Shown here: positions 43,734 to 54,667 of the stretch, one piece after another | Numbering within the stretch: the stretch's first letter is position 1 | Layout of the letters: each line of letters starts with the position of its first letter | NCBI GenBank assembly: GCA_964622545.1 | Contig: CAZUQM010000004.1 | Span: forward strand, 204,189-268,188 | DNA from: JAFGLZ01 sp964622545 | GTDB taxonomy: Bacteria; Planctomycetota; Phycisphaerae; UBA1845; JAFGLZ01 | DNA length: 64,000 nt | Direction of reading: 5' to 3' | Position numbers and translations under genes: made by a program | Notes under the pieces: model-generated | Seen by the model: the letters and a program-made list of their open reading frames with translations, nothing else | Database searches by the model: none | Told to the model about the DNA's origin: nothing

Positions 43734-44570
43734 CTACCCCGCCAAGCGGCCGTCCAGCCACTCGCACACCTCAGCGAGAACCTGCTCCTTGCCGGTGTCG
43801 TTCATGAGCTCATGATACCCGTCCGGGTAGAGCCGCCATGTCTTGTCCACCGAGTCGCTCTGCCTGTAGAGCCGCTCGCTGCCGTGATAGGGTACGATCG
43901 GGTCGGCCTGGCCGTGCATGACAAACATCGGATGCGTCACGCGATCGAACGCGCGGTGGGCGTCCTTGATCGCCCGGTTGAACTCCGCCCCCGTCCGCGC
44001 TCGCACCCGACCGTGAAAGATCAACGCGTCGCTCTCGTACGCCTGCACGACCTCCGGATCTCGGGCCACGCCCTCGCCTTCGACGCGGCCCACCGGCAGC
44101 CACGGTGTCACCACGCTCAGCACGCTCGCCAGCGAGATGAGCACGGGCGAGACGTCGTCGGCCAGCGCCAGAAAGGGGCTGCTGAAGACCAGACCCCGCA
44201 CCTCGACCTCGCGGGTCTGGACGTACCGACACAAGAGCTGCCCGCCCATACTGTGGCCCATCAGGAACAACGGCCGGTCGTTGGCCCGGTCACGCACGTC
44301 CGTCACGAAGTCCTCCAGATCGTCCACCCACACCTCATACCGGTGGATGTAGCCCCGCCGGCCCGGCGACAATCCGTGCCCCCGCTGGTCGTACGCATGG
44401 ACGGAGAACCCGATCGCGTTCATCGCCCGAGCGACGAGGTCGTACCGCCCGCAGTGCTCGGCGTAGCCGTGCAACAGGACGAGGTCGCCGCGCGGGACGT
44501 CGGAAGGCACCCATCGTCGCGTCGCCAGCGTCACACCGTCGCGCGTCGTGAACGGATCCTGCTGGGCCAT
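43734..44570 (-). CDS. Alpha/beta hydrolase, monoacylglycerol lipase-like
   Basis: This encodes 278 residues from the ATG at 44570, preceded by GGAGGTGG. The fold signature is VLLHGYAEHCGRYD, the oxyanion and lid region is AYDQRGHGLSPGRRG, and the nucleophile elbow is LMGHSMGGQL. The acid and His are in HGQADPIVPY and PDGYHELMND. This matches the serine aminopeptidase S33/monoacylglycerol lipase group. No signal peptide, so probably cytoplasmic. The region just after the stop (43707-43733) holds a family-C-like half palindrome. Confidence 0.92.
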   Translation of the reverse strand: MAQQDPFTTRDGVTLATRRWVPSDVPRGDLVLLHGYAEHCGRYDLVARAMNAIGFSVHAYDQRGHGLSPGRRGYIHRYEVWVDDLEDFVTDVRDRANDRPLFLMGHSMGGQLLCRYVQTREVEVRGLVFSSPFLALADDVSPVLISLASVLSVVTPWLPVGRVEGEGVARDPEVVQAYESDALIFHGRVRARTGAEFNRAIKDAHRAFDRVTHPMFVMHGQADPIVPYHGSERLYRQSDSVDKTWRLYPDGYHELMNDTGKEQVLAEVCEWLDGRLAG

Positions 44571-44805
44571 AGCGAACCACCTCCGAAAGGGTTGCGAGCT
44601 CAGATAGCATGACGGTGGATCTCGACCGGTGCCGACATGATAGCATCCGCCGACCGGTCCCGCGCCCCGATGGACCATAGCCCCCTTGCCCTTCGCGGCC
44701 AAGCCGACTACACCATAGCCACCGCAGCCGACCGGCGATGCACGACGGACGCGTCTCCGCCGGTCGGCGCCGCGACCCACACACGACACGACCGGAGGCC
44801 TCACC

Positions 44806-45234
44806 ATGTTCATCAAGTGTTCGATCGGACTCGCCGTGCTCGCCCTCGTTTGCACCGGCTGTGCGAGCACGGGCGACAAGACAGGCTGCGGGTGCCAGAG
44901 CCAGCAGGCCCAAGGCGGGACAAAGGACAAGCTGCTCCGCCATGTCGTCCTGTTCAAGTTCAAGGACGGCACCACGCCGGCTCAGATCAAGGAGGTCGAG
45001 GACGCCTTCCGGGCCCTGCCCGGCAAGATCGACGCCATCGCCGACTTCGAGTGGGGCACCGACGTCAGCGTCGAGAACAAGGCCCAGGGCTACACGCACT
45101 GCTTCTTCGTCACGTTCGCCGACGAGGCCGCCCGAGCCACGTACCTGCCGCACCCCGATCACAAGGCCTTCGGCAAGGTCCTCCGGCCCCACCTCGACAA
45201 GGTCCTCGTCATCGACTACTGGGCCTTCAAGTAG
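44806..45234 (+). CDS. Dabb-domain (stress-responsive A/B barrel) lipoprotein
   Basis: This encodes 142 residues. The signal ends LALVCTGCAS (lipobox). After a short Cys/Gln linker, the Dabb domain begins LLRHVVLFKFKDGTTPAQIK and ends HPDHKAFGKVL...VLVIDYWAF, the family pattern. Dabb proteins are dimeric barrels; few have known activity. The start follows GGAGGCC. It lies 25 bp before the SDR gene and is probably co-transcribed with it. Confidence 0.9.
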   Translation: MFIKCSIGLAVLALVCTGCASTGDKTGCGCQSQQAQGGTKDKLLRHVVLFKFKDGTTPAQIKEVEDAFRALPGKIDAIADFEWGTDVSVENKAQGYTHCFFVTFADEAARATYLPHPDHKAFGKVLRPHLDKVLVIDYWAFK

Positions 45235-45259
45235 GTACAAGCCGACCAGGAGCCAAACC

Positions 45260-46036
45260 ATGGACCTCGCCGACAAGGTCGTCTTGATCACCGGGGCCAG
45301 CAGCGGCATCGGCGAAGCCCTGGCCGTTGCACTAGCCAGGGAACGCTGCAAGCTGTTGCTCGTGGCCCGCCGCGAGGAGGTCCTGCGCGATCTGGCCGAC
45401 CGCATCGGCAACGACGCCGCCGACGTCGACGTCTTCGTCGCCGACGTCCAACAGGCCGACGACTGCCGCGCCGCCGTCGAGCACGCCCGCGACCGATGGG
45501 GCCGCCTGGACGTGGCCGTCCTCTCGGCCGGCCTGGGCATCTATCGGCGCATCGGCGAGTTCGACCCGGTCGAGGCGGGCACCATGATGGCCACCAACGT
45601 CAACGGCGTGATGAACGGCGTGGCGGCCTCCCTGGCGGTCATGATCGAGCAGCAGTCGGGCATGATCGTCGGGCTGTCGAGCCTGGCCGCCCACTTCGTC
45701 TCGCCGGTCTCGAGCGCCTACGCGGCCAGCAAGGCGGCCGTCTCGACGTTCCTGGAGGGCATCCGCCGCGGCGTGGCCAAGCACGGCATCCATGTGCTCA
45801 CGGTCGAGCCGGGCTACATCCTCACGCCCATGACGCAGAACAACACGAAGCTGCCCTTCGTCATCAGCGCCGAGGACTGCGCCGCGCGCATCGTCCGCGG
45901 GATGCGCCGCGACAAGCAGGTCCTCCGCTTTCCCTGGGCGATGCTCATGCTCATCCGTATCAGCAACCTCGTACCCAGCGGCCTGATGCGCTGGGTCGTG
46001 CAGCGAAAGGCCGGGCGCATCGTGATGAAAGACTGA
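45260..46036 (+). CDS. Short-chain dehydrogenase/reductase
   Basis: This encodes 258 residues. The cofactor motif is TGASSGIGEAL, with LSAGLG as the NAG-like segment, and the catalytic Ser and YxxxK are in LSSLAAHFVSP...YAASK. It is a classical SDR of cytoplasmic type and likely uses NADPH (basic residues in VARREEV). The C-terminal part (FPWAMLMLIRISNLVP) is hydrophobic and may touch the membrane, as in DltE/YqjQ-like SDRs. The start at 45260 follows AGGAGCC. The substrate is unknown. Confidence 0.92.
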   Translation: MDLADKVVLITGASSGIGEALAVALARERCKLLLVARREEVLRDLADRIGNDAADVDVFVADVQQADDCRAAVEHARDRWGRLDVAVLSAGLGIYRRIGEFDPVEAGTMMATNVNGVMNGVAASLAVMIEQQSGMIVGLSSLAAHFVSPVSSAYAASKAAVSTFLEGIRRGVAKHGIHVLTVEPGYILTPMTQNNTKLPFVISAEDCAARIVRGMRRDKQVLRFPWAMLMLIRISNLVPSGLMRWVVQRKAGRIVMKD

Positions 46037-46361
46037 GACTCAGGAGATAGAATACAGGAGACAGAAGCTCGGGAGTCGCATGCCAGCGAATCCTCGGTGC
46101 GCACGGGCGCACTGCCGGGAAGGCAAAGCGCCCTGGGTGGCATGGCCACGCCTCTGCTTTCGTGGCCATGTTGAACGTGTCCGAACACGTGCCCACACAC
46201 CCACGCAGGCGTGGTCAACAGCGTGGGCATGTCACCCGACGCCTGTCGACTTGTTGACTTGTCGATGTGTCGACTTGTCATCGCCGTCGTTTACATCGCA
46301 CGAACCGTCTGATAGCCTGACGCCGGTCCAAGTCAGCGTGATCGATCACGGAGGTCACACC
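46037..46361. other. Palindrome-rich gap before lipoprotein gene
   Basis: GGCATGGCCACG and CGTGGCCATG form a stem around CCTCTGCTTT (46139-46170); CGTGTCCGAACACG follows. A short T/G-rich repeat TGTCGACTTGT occurs at 46246 and again at 46268, with related TGTTGACTTGTCGATG between. No gene is seen. Confidence 0.5.
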
Positions 46362-47096
46362 ATGCATACCCCATCGTTCTCGCACCTGGGAGTCGCTCTG
46401 TCCCTGCTGGTCGTCTCGGTGCTCGTTGGCTGCGGCGGCGGCGACTTCGGCACGGCCGTCGACCTGCCCGCCTCCCAGCGCCACGAGCTGGCGGCGACGG
46501 TGAAGCCCGGCATGGTCATCGAACTGCCCAAGGCCCAGGGCTTCAACGTCCGCGAGAAGCACTGGACCGGGACGCTCGGACGCGACGGCAAGGCCGACTC
46601 CTCCGCCAACGCCACGGCCGACGGCAAGGCCCACTGCAAGGCCTCCGCGTCCGACGGCGGCAAGGCCACGGCCGATTTCCAGCTCGGCCACTGCCTGCAG
46701 AACAAGAGCGGCAAGGTCGTCGTGGCCGAGCTACGGATGGCCATCGACTATGAGCACGCCTGCAAGGCCGAGGGCAAGACGCCCAAGTCCACCGGTTCGT
46801 ACGCGATCAAGGTCTTCGTCAAGGACACCGCCGGCAAGGTGGTCCAAACGCTGCCGCTGGCCGCCCACTCGACGGACGAGGGGCCCATCACCTGGTCGGG
46901 CAATGAGAAGACCGTTGCGGAGGTTCGCATGCAGCCGGGACTGGGGTACTACATCGTCCTGGCCGGCCAGGCCTCCGTCACGACCGAACCCGACGAATCG
47001 GCCGAGGCGCGCGTCAACGTCAAGTCGTTCCAGCTCACCATCGAGTGCGAGGCCCTGGAAGAGCCCAGCCCCACCACGACGAATGAGGACGGCTGA
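46362..47096 (+). CDS. Predicted lipoprotein, unknown function
   Basis: This encodes 244 residues. The signal ends SVLVGCGGG (lipobox). The mature protein is Lys/Ala/Asp-rich with a low-complexity part (GKADSSANATADGKAH) and a beta-rich half (YAIKVFVKDTAGKVVQTL, GYYIVLAGQASVTTEPD). I recognise no family. The start follows GGAGGTC. A terminator follows the gene. Confidence 0.8.
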   Translation: MHTPSFSHLGVALSLLVVSVLVGCGGGDFGTAVDLPASQRHELAATVKPGMVIELPKAQGFNVREKHWTGTLGRDGKADSSANATADGKAHCKASASDGGKATADFQLGHCLQNKSGKVVVAELRMAIDYEHACKAEGKTPKSTGSYAIKVFVKDTAGKVVQTLPLAAHSTDEGPITWSGNEKTVAEVRMQPGLGYYIVLAGQASVTTEPDESAEARVNVKSFQLTIECEALEEPSPTTTNEDG

Positions 47097-47131
47097 GCCG
47101 CCGCCCGGCAGGACGCCACACCCATAGAAAA

Positions 47132-47166
47132 GGCGGACCCGATTCGCTCGGATCCGCCGCGGTTTT
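47132..47166. terminator. Terminator between convergent genes
   Basis: An 11-bp stem GGCGGACCCGA / TCGGATCCGCC (one mismatch) with AAAA before it and GGTTTT after it can serve both directions. Confidence 0.75.
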
Positions 47167-47189
47167 CGCTTCCGTTGCCGATGGGTCCG

Positions 47190-48176
47190 CTAGTTGAAGA
47201 CGCCCGTCCAAGGCGAGCCGCCGATTTGGGCGAACGCATACTCCTGGAACATCTCGCCGTAAGCGGAAAACGCCCAGATAGTGAAGGGCCTGCTCTCTGC
47301 CGTCCCATCCGGGCCGCGCGGGGCGGGATCACGGCGCAGGGCGACATGGCCATCATAATAGCCGAGCGATCCGGATTGGATCGGTGGGTTCTCCAACTCC
47401 GTCCCATACCTGCCTCTCACCGCTGCACCATGGTACTGGCCTATCTCATTGATGATGTCGAACACGGGGTCGGCACACAACCACGAATCATCCGAAGTGC
47501 CGTTGGCCCAGTTGCCGGCAACGTGGTACTCCCAACTCTCGTCGACCATCATCGGCAGTGCGGCTGGTGCATGCACATTGCTCGGGGCAAGAACGGGGCC
47601 GGCCGTGTCGCCGATGCCGAAACCGCCTCGGTCTACGACATCGGGCTCTCCGGAAGCTGGTGCCGCGTCCTTAGGCCGGAATTTGCGGCACCAGGCAGCA
47701 CGCGTGTAGTTGAAGACGCTCTGCTCCTTCAGGCTGCTTTTGATAAGCTCGAACTCCGGGCACCGGTAGAGGTTCTCGAACCTCGTGTAATCGAAGAGAA
47801 GGCCCGAGCGCGGAACGTCAATCTGATCGGCCGGATAGGCGTTGCCCGCGTTGGTCTCTTCGATGAGGATTTTCATGTCAGGCTCAGAGCCCAGCCATGT
47901 CTCGATGTTGTCGAACTCGTCTTCATGGGTCGGGCCATAACGAACATAGGACCAGAACGGCGGGATCTCGTTGTAGTCCTCCGAGTAGATCAGAACCGCC
48001 TTAACAAGCTGGCCGATGCGCGACGCGCATAGTGTCGTCCGCGCTTGAGCACGGGCTTTGCTCAACGACGGCAGGAGAATCGAGATCAGCAGCGCGATGA
48101 TGGCCACCACCACCAGCAGCTCGATCAACGTAAACGCATGACGCCGCCCCGCAAGGGGTTCGTTCCTATACAGCAT
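47190..48176 (-). CDS. Prepilin-like (type II pseudopilin / DUF1559-like) protein 1
   Basis: This encodes 328 residues. A class III prepilin signal (RRHAFTLIELLVVVAIIALL) would be cleaved before the F by a prepilin peptidase. The body has Cys pairs (YRCPEF, WCRKF) and near the end YYDGHVALRRDP, the DG-containing motif of planctomycete DUF1559-like proteins. Such proteins are very numerous in planctomycetes and are probably surface pseudopilins. The start follows AGGAGGAGG. A close paralogue lies at 48604. Confidence 0.9.
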   Translation of the reverse strand: MLYRNEPLAGRRHAFTLIELLVVVAIIALLISILLPSLSKARAQARTTLCASRIGQLVKAVLIYSEDYNEIPPFWSYVRYGPTHEDEFDNIETWLGSEPDMKILIEETNAGNAYPADQIDVPRSGLLFDYTRFENLYRCPEFELIKSSLKEQSVFNYTRAAWCRKFRPKDAAPASGEPDVVDRGGFGIGDTAGPVLAPSNVHAPAALPMMVDESWEYHVAGNWANGTSDDSWLCADPVFDIINEIGQYHGAAVRGRYGTELENPPIQSGSLGYYDGHVALRRDPAPRGPDGTAESRPFTIWAFSAYGEMFQEYAFAQIGGSPWTGVFN

Positions 48177-48190
48177 GGCCCGGCCTCCTC

Positions 48191-48221
48191 CTAAGTTAGT
48201 TACTGTTAACTAAGTGCTTAG
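48191..48221 (-). promoter_or_regulatory. AT-rich inverted repeat before prepilin-like gene 1
   Basis: CTAAG...CTTAG encloses TTAGTTActgtTAACTAA, just upstream of the ribosome site. The AT-rich DNA stands out against GC-rich neighbours and could be an operator or a leader hairpin. Confidence 0.4.
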
Positions 48222-48434
48222 ATCTTTATTGTACGCCCCGGCTCATAGGTGGACAACCCTGTCCTAACGGAAACCCATGAAGACCGTGGTCGAACGCCCG
48301 ACCGGGGGCGGAGGCGTTGCCGCGCGTGGAATGAACCGGCCGGTCCATGGAGGCGATGGCCGCGCCCAGACCAGATGCCGCCAGGAACCATCCATCGGGC
48401 TGGACCAGCTCAAGTCATTCACAAGAAGGAGGTT

Positions 48435-48563
48435 ATGAACAATGGCCGTCGAGCAGAGCGGTCTTCATCCTTGCCCGCTGCTCGTTCACCGCCCCAGTCG
48501 TCTTTTCAGGATCGCATCGGGAGGGCGAGTCTCCCGGCGGACCGACAGATTCGAGTGCGTTAG
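48435..48563 (+). pseudogene. Short frame with strong ribosome site, possible decayed gene start
   Basis: AAGGAGG sits 2 bp before ATG at 48435, but the frame is only 42 codons (MNNGRRAERSSSLPAARS...). Another frame reads RAVFILARCSFTAPVVFS, resembling a signal peptide core, so a frameshifted remnant of a secreted-protein gene is possible. The downstream part overlaps the antisense prepilin-like gene 2 only after the stop. Confidence 0.25.
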
Positions 48564-48603
48564 ACTACTCGAGGCGCCCTGCGGCCATCCCCCTGGGCGA
48601 CTG

Positions 48604-49602
48604 CTACGGCGACGTCTCGAGCAACTGGGTAACGGTCACGCCGGACTGACCATAGGCCCCTTCGTCGAAGATCGACATGTAGGCCTCGATCATCCACAGC
48701 CCCCCCAGCGGGCGCTGATCCTCGTGCTGGCTGGGCAGCGGATCGTTCCGCAGGCTCACGTGCCCGTCGTAGAAGGCCAGCGAACCCTGCAGGATCGGCT
48801 TGCCGTAGACCGGGTCGTTATCCGGCGCACCCTTGATGTGCACCTTCGGGCTGTGGTATTGCCCCACCTCATCGAGGGCGTCGAACACCGGATCGCAGCA
48901 GATCCAGGCGGCGTCCTCCGATTGACCCCAGGCCCCAGCGATGTGACGATCCCACTGCTCGTCCATCAGCATGGGCAGCGCCGACGGGGCGTGAATCATG
49001 CTCGGCTTGAGGATCGGACCGGCCAGGTCGCCCAGCTCCCAACCCGAGAGGTTGTAGCGCGACACCACGTCGGGCTCGCTGTTGGCCTTGCGGTACTTCC
49101 GGCCCCACACCGACCGCGTGTAGTTGAACACATTCTGCTGGGTCTGTTGCTGACGCTCGAACTCAGGACAGCGGTAGAGCTTCTCGAAGCGGGCGTACTC
49201 GAAGAGCAAGCCGCTTCGAGGAACCGTTACCGTGTCGGTCGGGTACGGGCCGGCCGCGTCGTACGATGCCTCCACGACGGCCTTCATGTCGTCGAACGAC
49301 CCCAGCCAGATCTCCATGTTGTACGGGGTGTCCGTCACGGCGGCGAGGGGCCCGCGGTTCTGGATCTTGCTGGTGAACGGCGGCGTCTCCCCGTAGTCTT
49401 CGGCGTAGGTGAGGATCGACTTGGCGAGCTGGCTGATCCGCGAGGCGCACAGCGTCGTGCGGGCCTGGGCCCTGGCCTTGTTCAATGACGGCAAGAGGAT
49501 CGAGATCAGCAGGGCGATGATCGCCACCACCACCAGCAGCTCGATCAGCGTAAACGCCCGCGGCCTGGAGATACGTCCGGTGAGACAGCGATGCCCGCCC
49601 AT
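48604..49602 (-). CDS. Prepilin-like (type II pseudopilin / DUF1559-like) protein 2
   Basis: This encodes 332 residues. The cleavage region is SRPRAFTLIELLVVVAIIAL, and the conserved helix continues LISILLPSLNKARAQART. LYRCPEFERQQQTQQNVFNY, AFYDGHVSLRNDP and WMIEAYMSIF align with protein 1, so the two are duplicates separated by a 427-bp gap. The start at 49602 follows GAAGGAGGG. Expected at the cell surface or in a pseudopilus. Confidence 0.9.
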   Translation of the reverse strand: MGGHRCLTGRISRPRAFTLIELLVVVAIIALLISILLPSLNKARAQARTTLCASRISQLAKSILTYAEDYGETPPFTSKIQNRGPLAAVTDTPYNMEIWLGSFDDMKAVVEASYDAAGPYPTDTVTVPRSGLLFEYARFEKLYRCPEFERQQQTQQNVFNYTRSVWGRKYRKANSEPDVVSRYNLSGWELGDLAGPILKPSMIHAPSALPMLMDEQWDRHIAGAWGQSEDAAWICCDPVFDALDEVGQYHSPKVHIKGAPDNDPVYGKPILQGSLAFYDGHVSLRNDPLPSQHEDQRPLGGLWMIEAYMSIFDEGAYGQSGVTVTQLLETSP

Positions 49603-49786
49603 TTCGCCCTCCTTCAAGGAAAGTATGACATTGGGGGATTTCGACCGATCGCTCCATTCTACGGCAAGCCGGGCCTTCGGCCAATCGCGCAGCATGAGTT
49701 TTGTGTTAGGTTTCACTAAGTTTCGCAGGGAGAGGTGGCGAGCAGATCCATTCTAATCACAAGTCTATGACGTGCAGTCTATTGGG

Positions 49787-51688
49787 TCAGGGTTGCCGCG
49801 AAGGGGGCCTCGATCCCACCGGCGAGAAGACCGTCACCGTTTCTGTCTCCCAGACCCGGCCCGTAAAACGCGTCAGCGAGGCCCGTGTGGACAGAAAGTC
49901 TAACCGCCCCGACGGCTTGCGGAAGGCCTCGATCAGCGACAGCCAACCCTTCATCGGCTCGGACGGCCCATCAGCCGGCAGGAGCTTGCCCACCAGGCCG
50001 ATGAGCCCCAGCCACCTTGCCAGGTCGCGGTCGAGCCGGCTGAGATCGACATAGGACATCGAGGCGACCGGGCCCTTCGGTATCAGGCCCTGGTCGCGGA
50101 AGCGCGGGTCCGACCGGATCGTCTCGGCCTGTCCCTGGGCGGCTTGGATACACGCCTCCGCGGTCGGGGCGGAGGTGGCGACCATGAGCCAGCCCTTGAC
50201 CATGCCGAAGACGATGCCTGTGGGGTCCTGCTCGCCCGCGCCGAGGCGTTTCATGGACGTACCCGCGACCTGGACCGACGAGACCGACAGCGGCCTGGGC
50301 CACGACTGTGAGGCGCTGCGGAGACGCTCCACCAGGCGGGCGAACCGCATCGGTGCTTGCGTCGGATCGGTCACGCCCAGCAGCACGACCAACCCGGAGG
50401 CGGCGGGCCGAGCTTGACCTTCGGGCGCCGGCGGCAGCACGATGATGAGACGGCCGTCCAGCCACTCGAACAGCTCCGAGCGGACCTGGATGCCGAGCGA
50501 CTGCTGCACGGCCTCCCAGTCGGCCATGAAGGCGTCGGGATCGTTCGCCTCGGCCCGTAGCGAGGTCAGGATGGCGTCGTACACGACGGCGGGTCGTGCG
50601 CCGGCCACCAACCAGAAGCCGCGCGAGTCCGCGGGGACGAACTGATCGAACTTCAGAAACGCCTCCTGGCCGCACAGGGCGGGCTGAAGGAGCGACTGGT
50701 CGGCGTCCGAGGCCAGACAGAGGACGCTCTTGGTCGTCTGGCGCAGCCCGTTGGTGACGGTCGTGGCCGCGTAGTGATCGAACACGCCGAGGAGCTGCAC
50801 CAGTCGCCGCGCGATCCGCTCCCACGCCGAGGCCGCGGCGATGGGCGTCTCGCCCGTATTGACGGCCTGCTCAACGCCCCGCTTCACGTCGACAAACGCG
50901 ATGGCGTCCTCGGGCGTTCCCAGGGGCCCGACCGCCTGCTTGAAGCGCGGCGTGTCGACGAGCCGGCGCTTGCGGCTCTTTCCCGAGAGCATGGCCAGGG
51001 CGTCGTCCATGAGCTCCGGTGGACGCTTGCCGAGGCACAGCACGATCACGTCTCCTCGGGCCGCGGCCTGGAGGCAGATGGCACTGCTCGCCGAGGCCAG
51101 GATCACGGTCCGCGCGCCGTGCATGTCCAGCGGGATACATTGGAGGTCTTCGTGCAGGCCGGCCAGGGCCTCAACGAAGGTGAGCATGGCCTTGGCGTTC
51201 TTCTCGGCGGCCAGCGGTTCGCAGCGGAAGGCGATCATCACGTCGGGCACCAGCCCGCGGAAGCGCGCGGCGAGCATCACCTCATTGTGCATGAGGGCAT
51301 GAAGGTCGATCGCCTTGAACGGCTCGTAAGCCTTGGCCCAGGCGGCCTCGAACTCGGCGCGGTTTGCGGCGGGCAGGCCGGGCAGGATGAGCCGTTTGAC
51401 CTGCTCGACGACGTCGGAGGCCAGCAGGTCTCGCCAAAACGCCTGGACGCGCGGACGGAGCCGATCTCGCTCGGGGTTCCGGGCGCTGTGCCAATAGACG
51501 CATGCGTCGGCGGGCACCATCTTCGACAGGCTGAACGAGGACGGGACGTGCCACGGCGGCAGGGCGGCGGCGACGCGTTCGGGGGCTTGGGCCCGCACTG
51601 GCGAGGCGGCGGCCCAGATCAGAAGGAGGGCGACCGGCCCCGCCCACCAGGTATCGACTTGCCGCATGAGATCGCCATAACGTCGCAT
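49787..51688 (-). CDS. Large secreted protein, unknown function (DUF3352-like pattern possible)
   Basis: This encodes 633 residues. A signal peptide precedes LPPWHVPSSFSLSKMVPADA. The protein is a long alpha/beta series with VPADACVYWHSARNPERDRL near the start and WLDGRLIIVLPPAPEG, FGMVKGWLMVATSAPT later; the VPADAxxYxH opening is similar to that of DUF3352-type planctomycete proteins. No catalytic motif is visible. The start follows AAGGAGG. It lies after the polyprenyl synthase gene in the same direction (74 bp). Confidence 0.8.
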   Translation of the reverse strand: MRRYGDLMRQVDTWWAGPVALLLIWAAASPVRAQAPERVAAALPPWHVPSSFSLSKMVPADACVYWHSARNPERDRLRPRVQAFWRDLLASDVVEQVKRLILPGLPAANRAEFEAAWAKAYEPFKAIDLHALMHNEVMLAARFRGLVPDVMIAFRCEPLAAEKNAKAMLTFVEALAGLHEDLQCIPLDMHGARTVILASASSAICLQAAARGDVIVLCLGKRPPELMDDALAMLSGKSRKRRLVDTPRFKQAVGPLGTPEDAIAFVDVKRGVEQAVNTGETPIAAASAWERIARRLVQLLGVFDHYAATTVTNGLRQTTKSVLCLASDADQSLLQPALCGQEAFLKFDQFVPADSRGFWLVAGARPAVVYDAILTSLRAEANDPDAFMADWEAVQQSLGIQVRSELFEWLDGRLIIVLPPAPEGQARPAASGLVVLLGVTDPTQAPMRFARLVERLRSASQSWPRPLSVSSVQVAGTSMKRLGAGEQDPTGIVFGMVKGWLMVATSAPTAEACIQAAQGQAETIRSDPRFRDQGLIPKGPVASMSYVDLSRLDRDLARWLGLIGLVGKLLPADGPSEPMKGWLSLIEAFRKPSGRLDFLSTRASLTRFTGRVWETETVTVFSPVGSRPPSRQP

Positions 51689-51762
51689 GGCAACGGCCTC
51701 CTTGCGTTGACACGACATCGGTCCCGCCGGGGTCCGACGGCACCGCCCCCGACCCGACGTGC

Positions 51763-52956
51763 TCAGAACGTCCGATCGATCATGTAGTTCGCCCAGGCGA
51801 GCAAGAGCTCCTTGTGCGTCGACGGCGGGAGGGCCTCGAGGCACGGGATCGCCTCGGCGATGCTCTTGCTTGCCAGGCCGCTCGTGTATTCTACGCCACC
51901 CAGGTCGCGCAGCAACTGCGTTGCCTGATCGACCGACGCCTGATCCGCCTGGCGGTCGCCGAGCACGCGGCTCAAGAAGTCTCGTTGGGAGGCATCGGCC
52001 TGGCGGAAGGCATGCAGGACGATCGTCGTGCCCTTGCCCTCGCGTACGTCCGAGCCGATCGGCTTGCCGAGCGACTGCTCGTCGCCCACCAGCCCCAGGA
52101 TGTCGTCCTGCAACTGAAAGGCCGTGCCGCATCGCGCCGCGAACGAGCCGATCGCGCGGACCGTGTCGTCGTCCACGTCGGCCGTGCCGAGCCCGATCAT
52201 CGCGCCTGCCATCGCGGCGAACTCGTACAGGATGCCCGTCTTGAGCCACAGCATGTCGAGGACGGCCTGGTCGTCCAGCTCGGCCAGCGGCGTCTCGGCG
52301 AACTGGACGTCCAAGAGCTCGCCGCAGAGCAGCTCGTTCAGGACGTGCGACTCCAGCCGGTGGATCAGCGCCAGCACGACCTCAGCGGGCACGCCTCGAT
52401 CGGCCAGCTCGGCCATCAGACACACCGACCAGCCCTGCTGGGCGTCGCCGGCGAGGATCGCCAGGTCGTTGCCGTAGTCGTCGGCCTCGTCGCCGACCAG
52501 GCCGAGCTCCTGGCGGGCAAGCTGCCGGCCGAAGCTGTGGACCGTCGGGCCGCCGCGACGCTTCTCGTCATGATCGATCACGTCGTCGTGGACCAGCGTC
52601 CACGTGTGGAACAGCTCGACGGCTGCGGCCGCGGGTAGCGCCGCATGCTCCTGACCGCCGACGGCCCCGCACGCGAAGAGCAGCACCGCCGGCCGGAGAC
52701 GCTTGCCGCCACGCTCGGGATAGAGATACACCGCCCGGCGGAGATGCTCCGGGCGAAACCACTCCTTGAAACGGGGCTCGGCCAGATAGGCCGAAACCCA
52801 TTGCTCTCGTTTGCGCAATTCGTCGAAGAGGTCGACTGCCACACCGCACCCCAACCGGCCTTCGGCGCTCGACGTCCGCGCGACGGCGCTGACCGGCGAC
52901 CGCACCTGCCAGGGCATGCTACAAGGCCGGCGGAGGATCGACAAGGCATGATCCAT
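51763..52956 (-). CDS. Polyprenyl (trans-isoprenyl) diphosphate synthase
   Basis: This encodes 397 residues from the furthest start, but the family N-terminus begins near the GTG at 52842 (VAVDLFDELRKRE), which would give 359 residues. The first Asp-rich motif is in TWTLVHDDVIDHDEKRRGG, the second in FQLQDDILGLVGDE, and GGKRLRP is present. The enzyme condenses isopentenyl diphosphate with allylic diphosphates to make isoprenoid chains for quinones or carotenoids. Product length cannot be stated. Confidence 0.93.
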   Translation of the reverse strand: MDHALSILRRPCSMPWQVRSPVSAVARTSSAEGRLGCGVAVDLFDELRKREQWVSAYLAEPRFKEWFRPEHLRRAVYLYPERGGKRLRPAVLLFACGAVGGQEHAALPAAAAVELFHTWTLVHDDVIDHDEKRRGGPTVHSFGRQLARQELGLVGDEADDYGNDLAILAGDAQQGWSVCLMAELADRGVPAEVVLALIHRLESHVLNELLCGELLDVQFAETPLAELDDQAVLDMLWLKTGILYEFAAMAGAMIGLGTADVDDDTVRAIGSFAARCGTAFQLQDDILGLVGDEQSLGKPIGSDVREGKGTTIVLHAFRQADASQRDFLSRVLGDRQADQASVDQATQLLRDLGGVEYTSGLASKSIAEAIPCLEALPPSTHKELLLAWANYMIDRTF

Positions 52957-53096
52957 TGTCAGCGAAGCGCGGGCCGGTTGGATTCACCGCGGCGGGAGCC
53001 GATGCGTCGCCGAACGATCCACGAGGCGCACCGCGATCAGACGCCAGACCGGCCTGCCGCCAGACGCGCGCCGACCCGATGATCGAGCGAAGCCAC

Positions 53097-54467
<1,371 letters not shown>

Positions 54468-54667
54468 GGCATCTCTCCGGCCAAGATGGCAGGCTCTGGA
54501 GGAATCAAGCAGCGTCTTTGGCAGCCTGCCAGATTGACACATGCATCATAACGGCGCCTTAGGAGGAAGCAAGGGGTCGGGAGACGGACGGTGTTCTTCG
54601 GCAAGGACTCACAGGTGAGTGGGAACTCATGATCGGGAAGCGGAACAGGAAGGGGTCATGACAAAGA

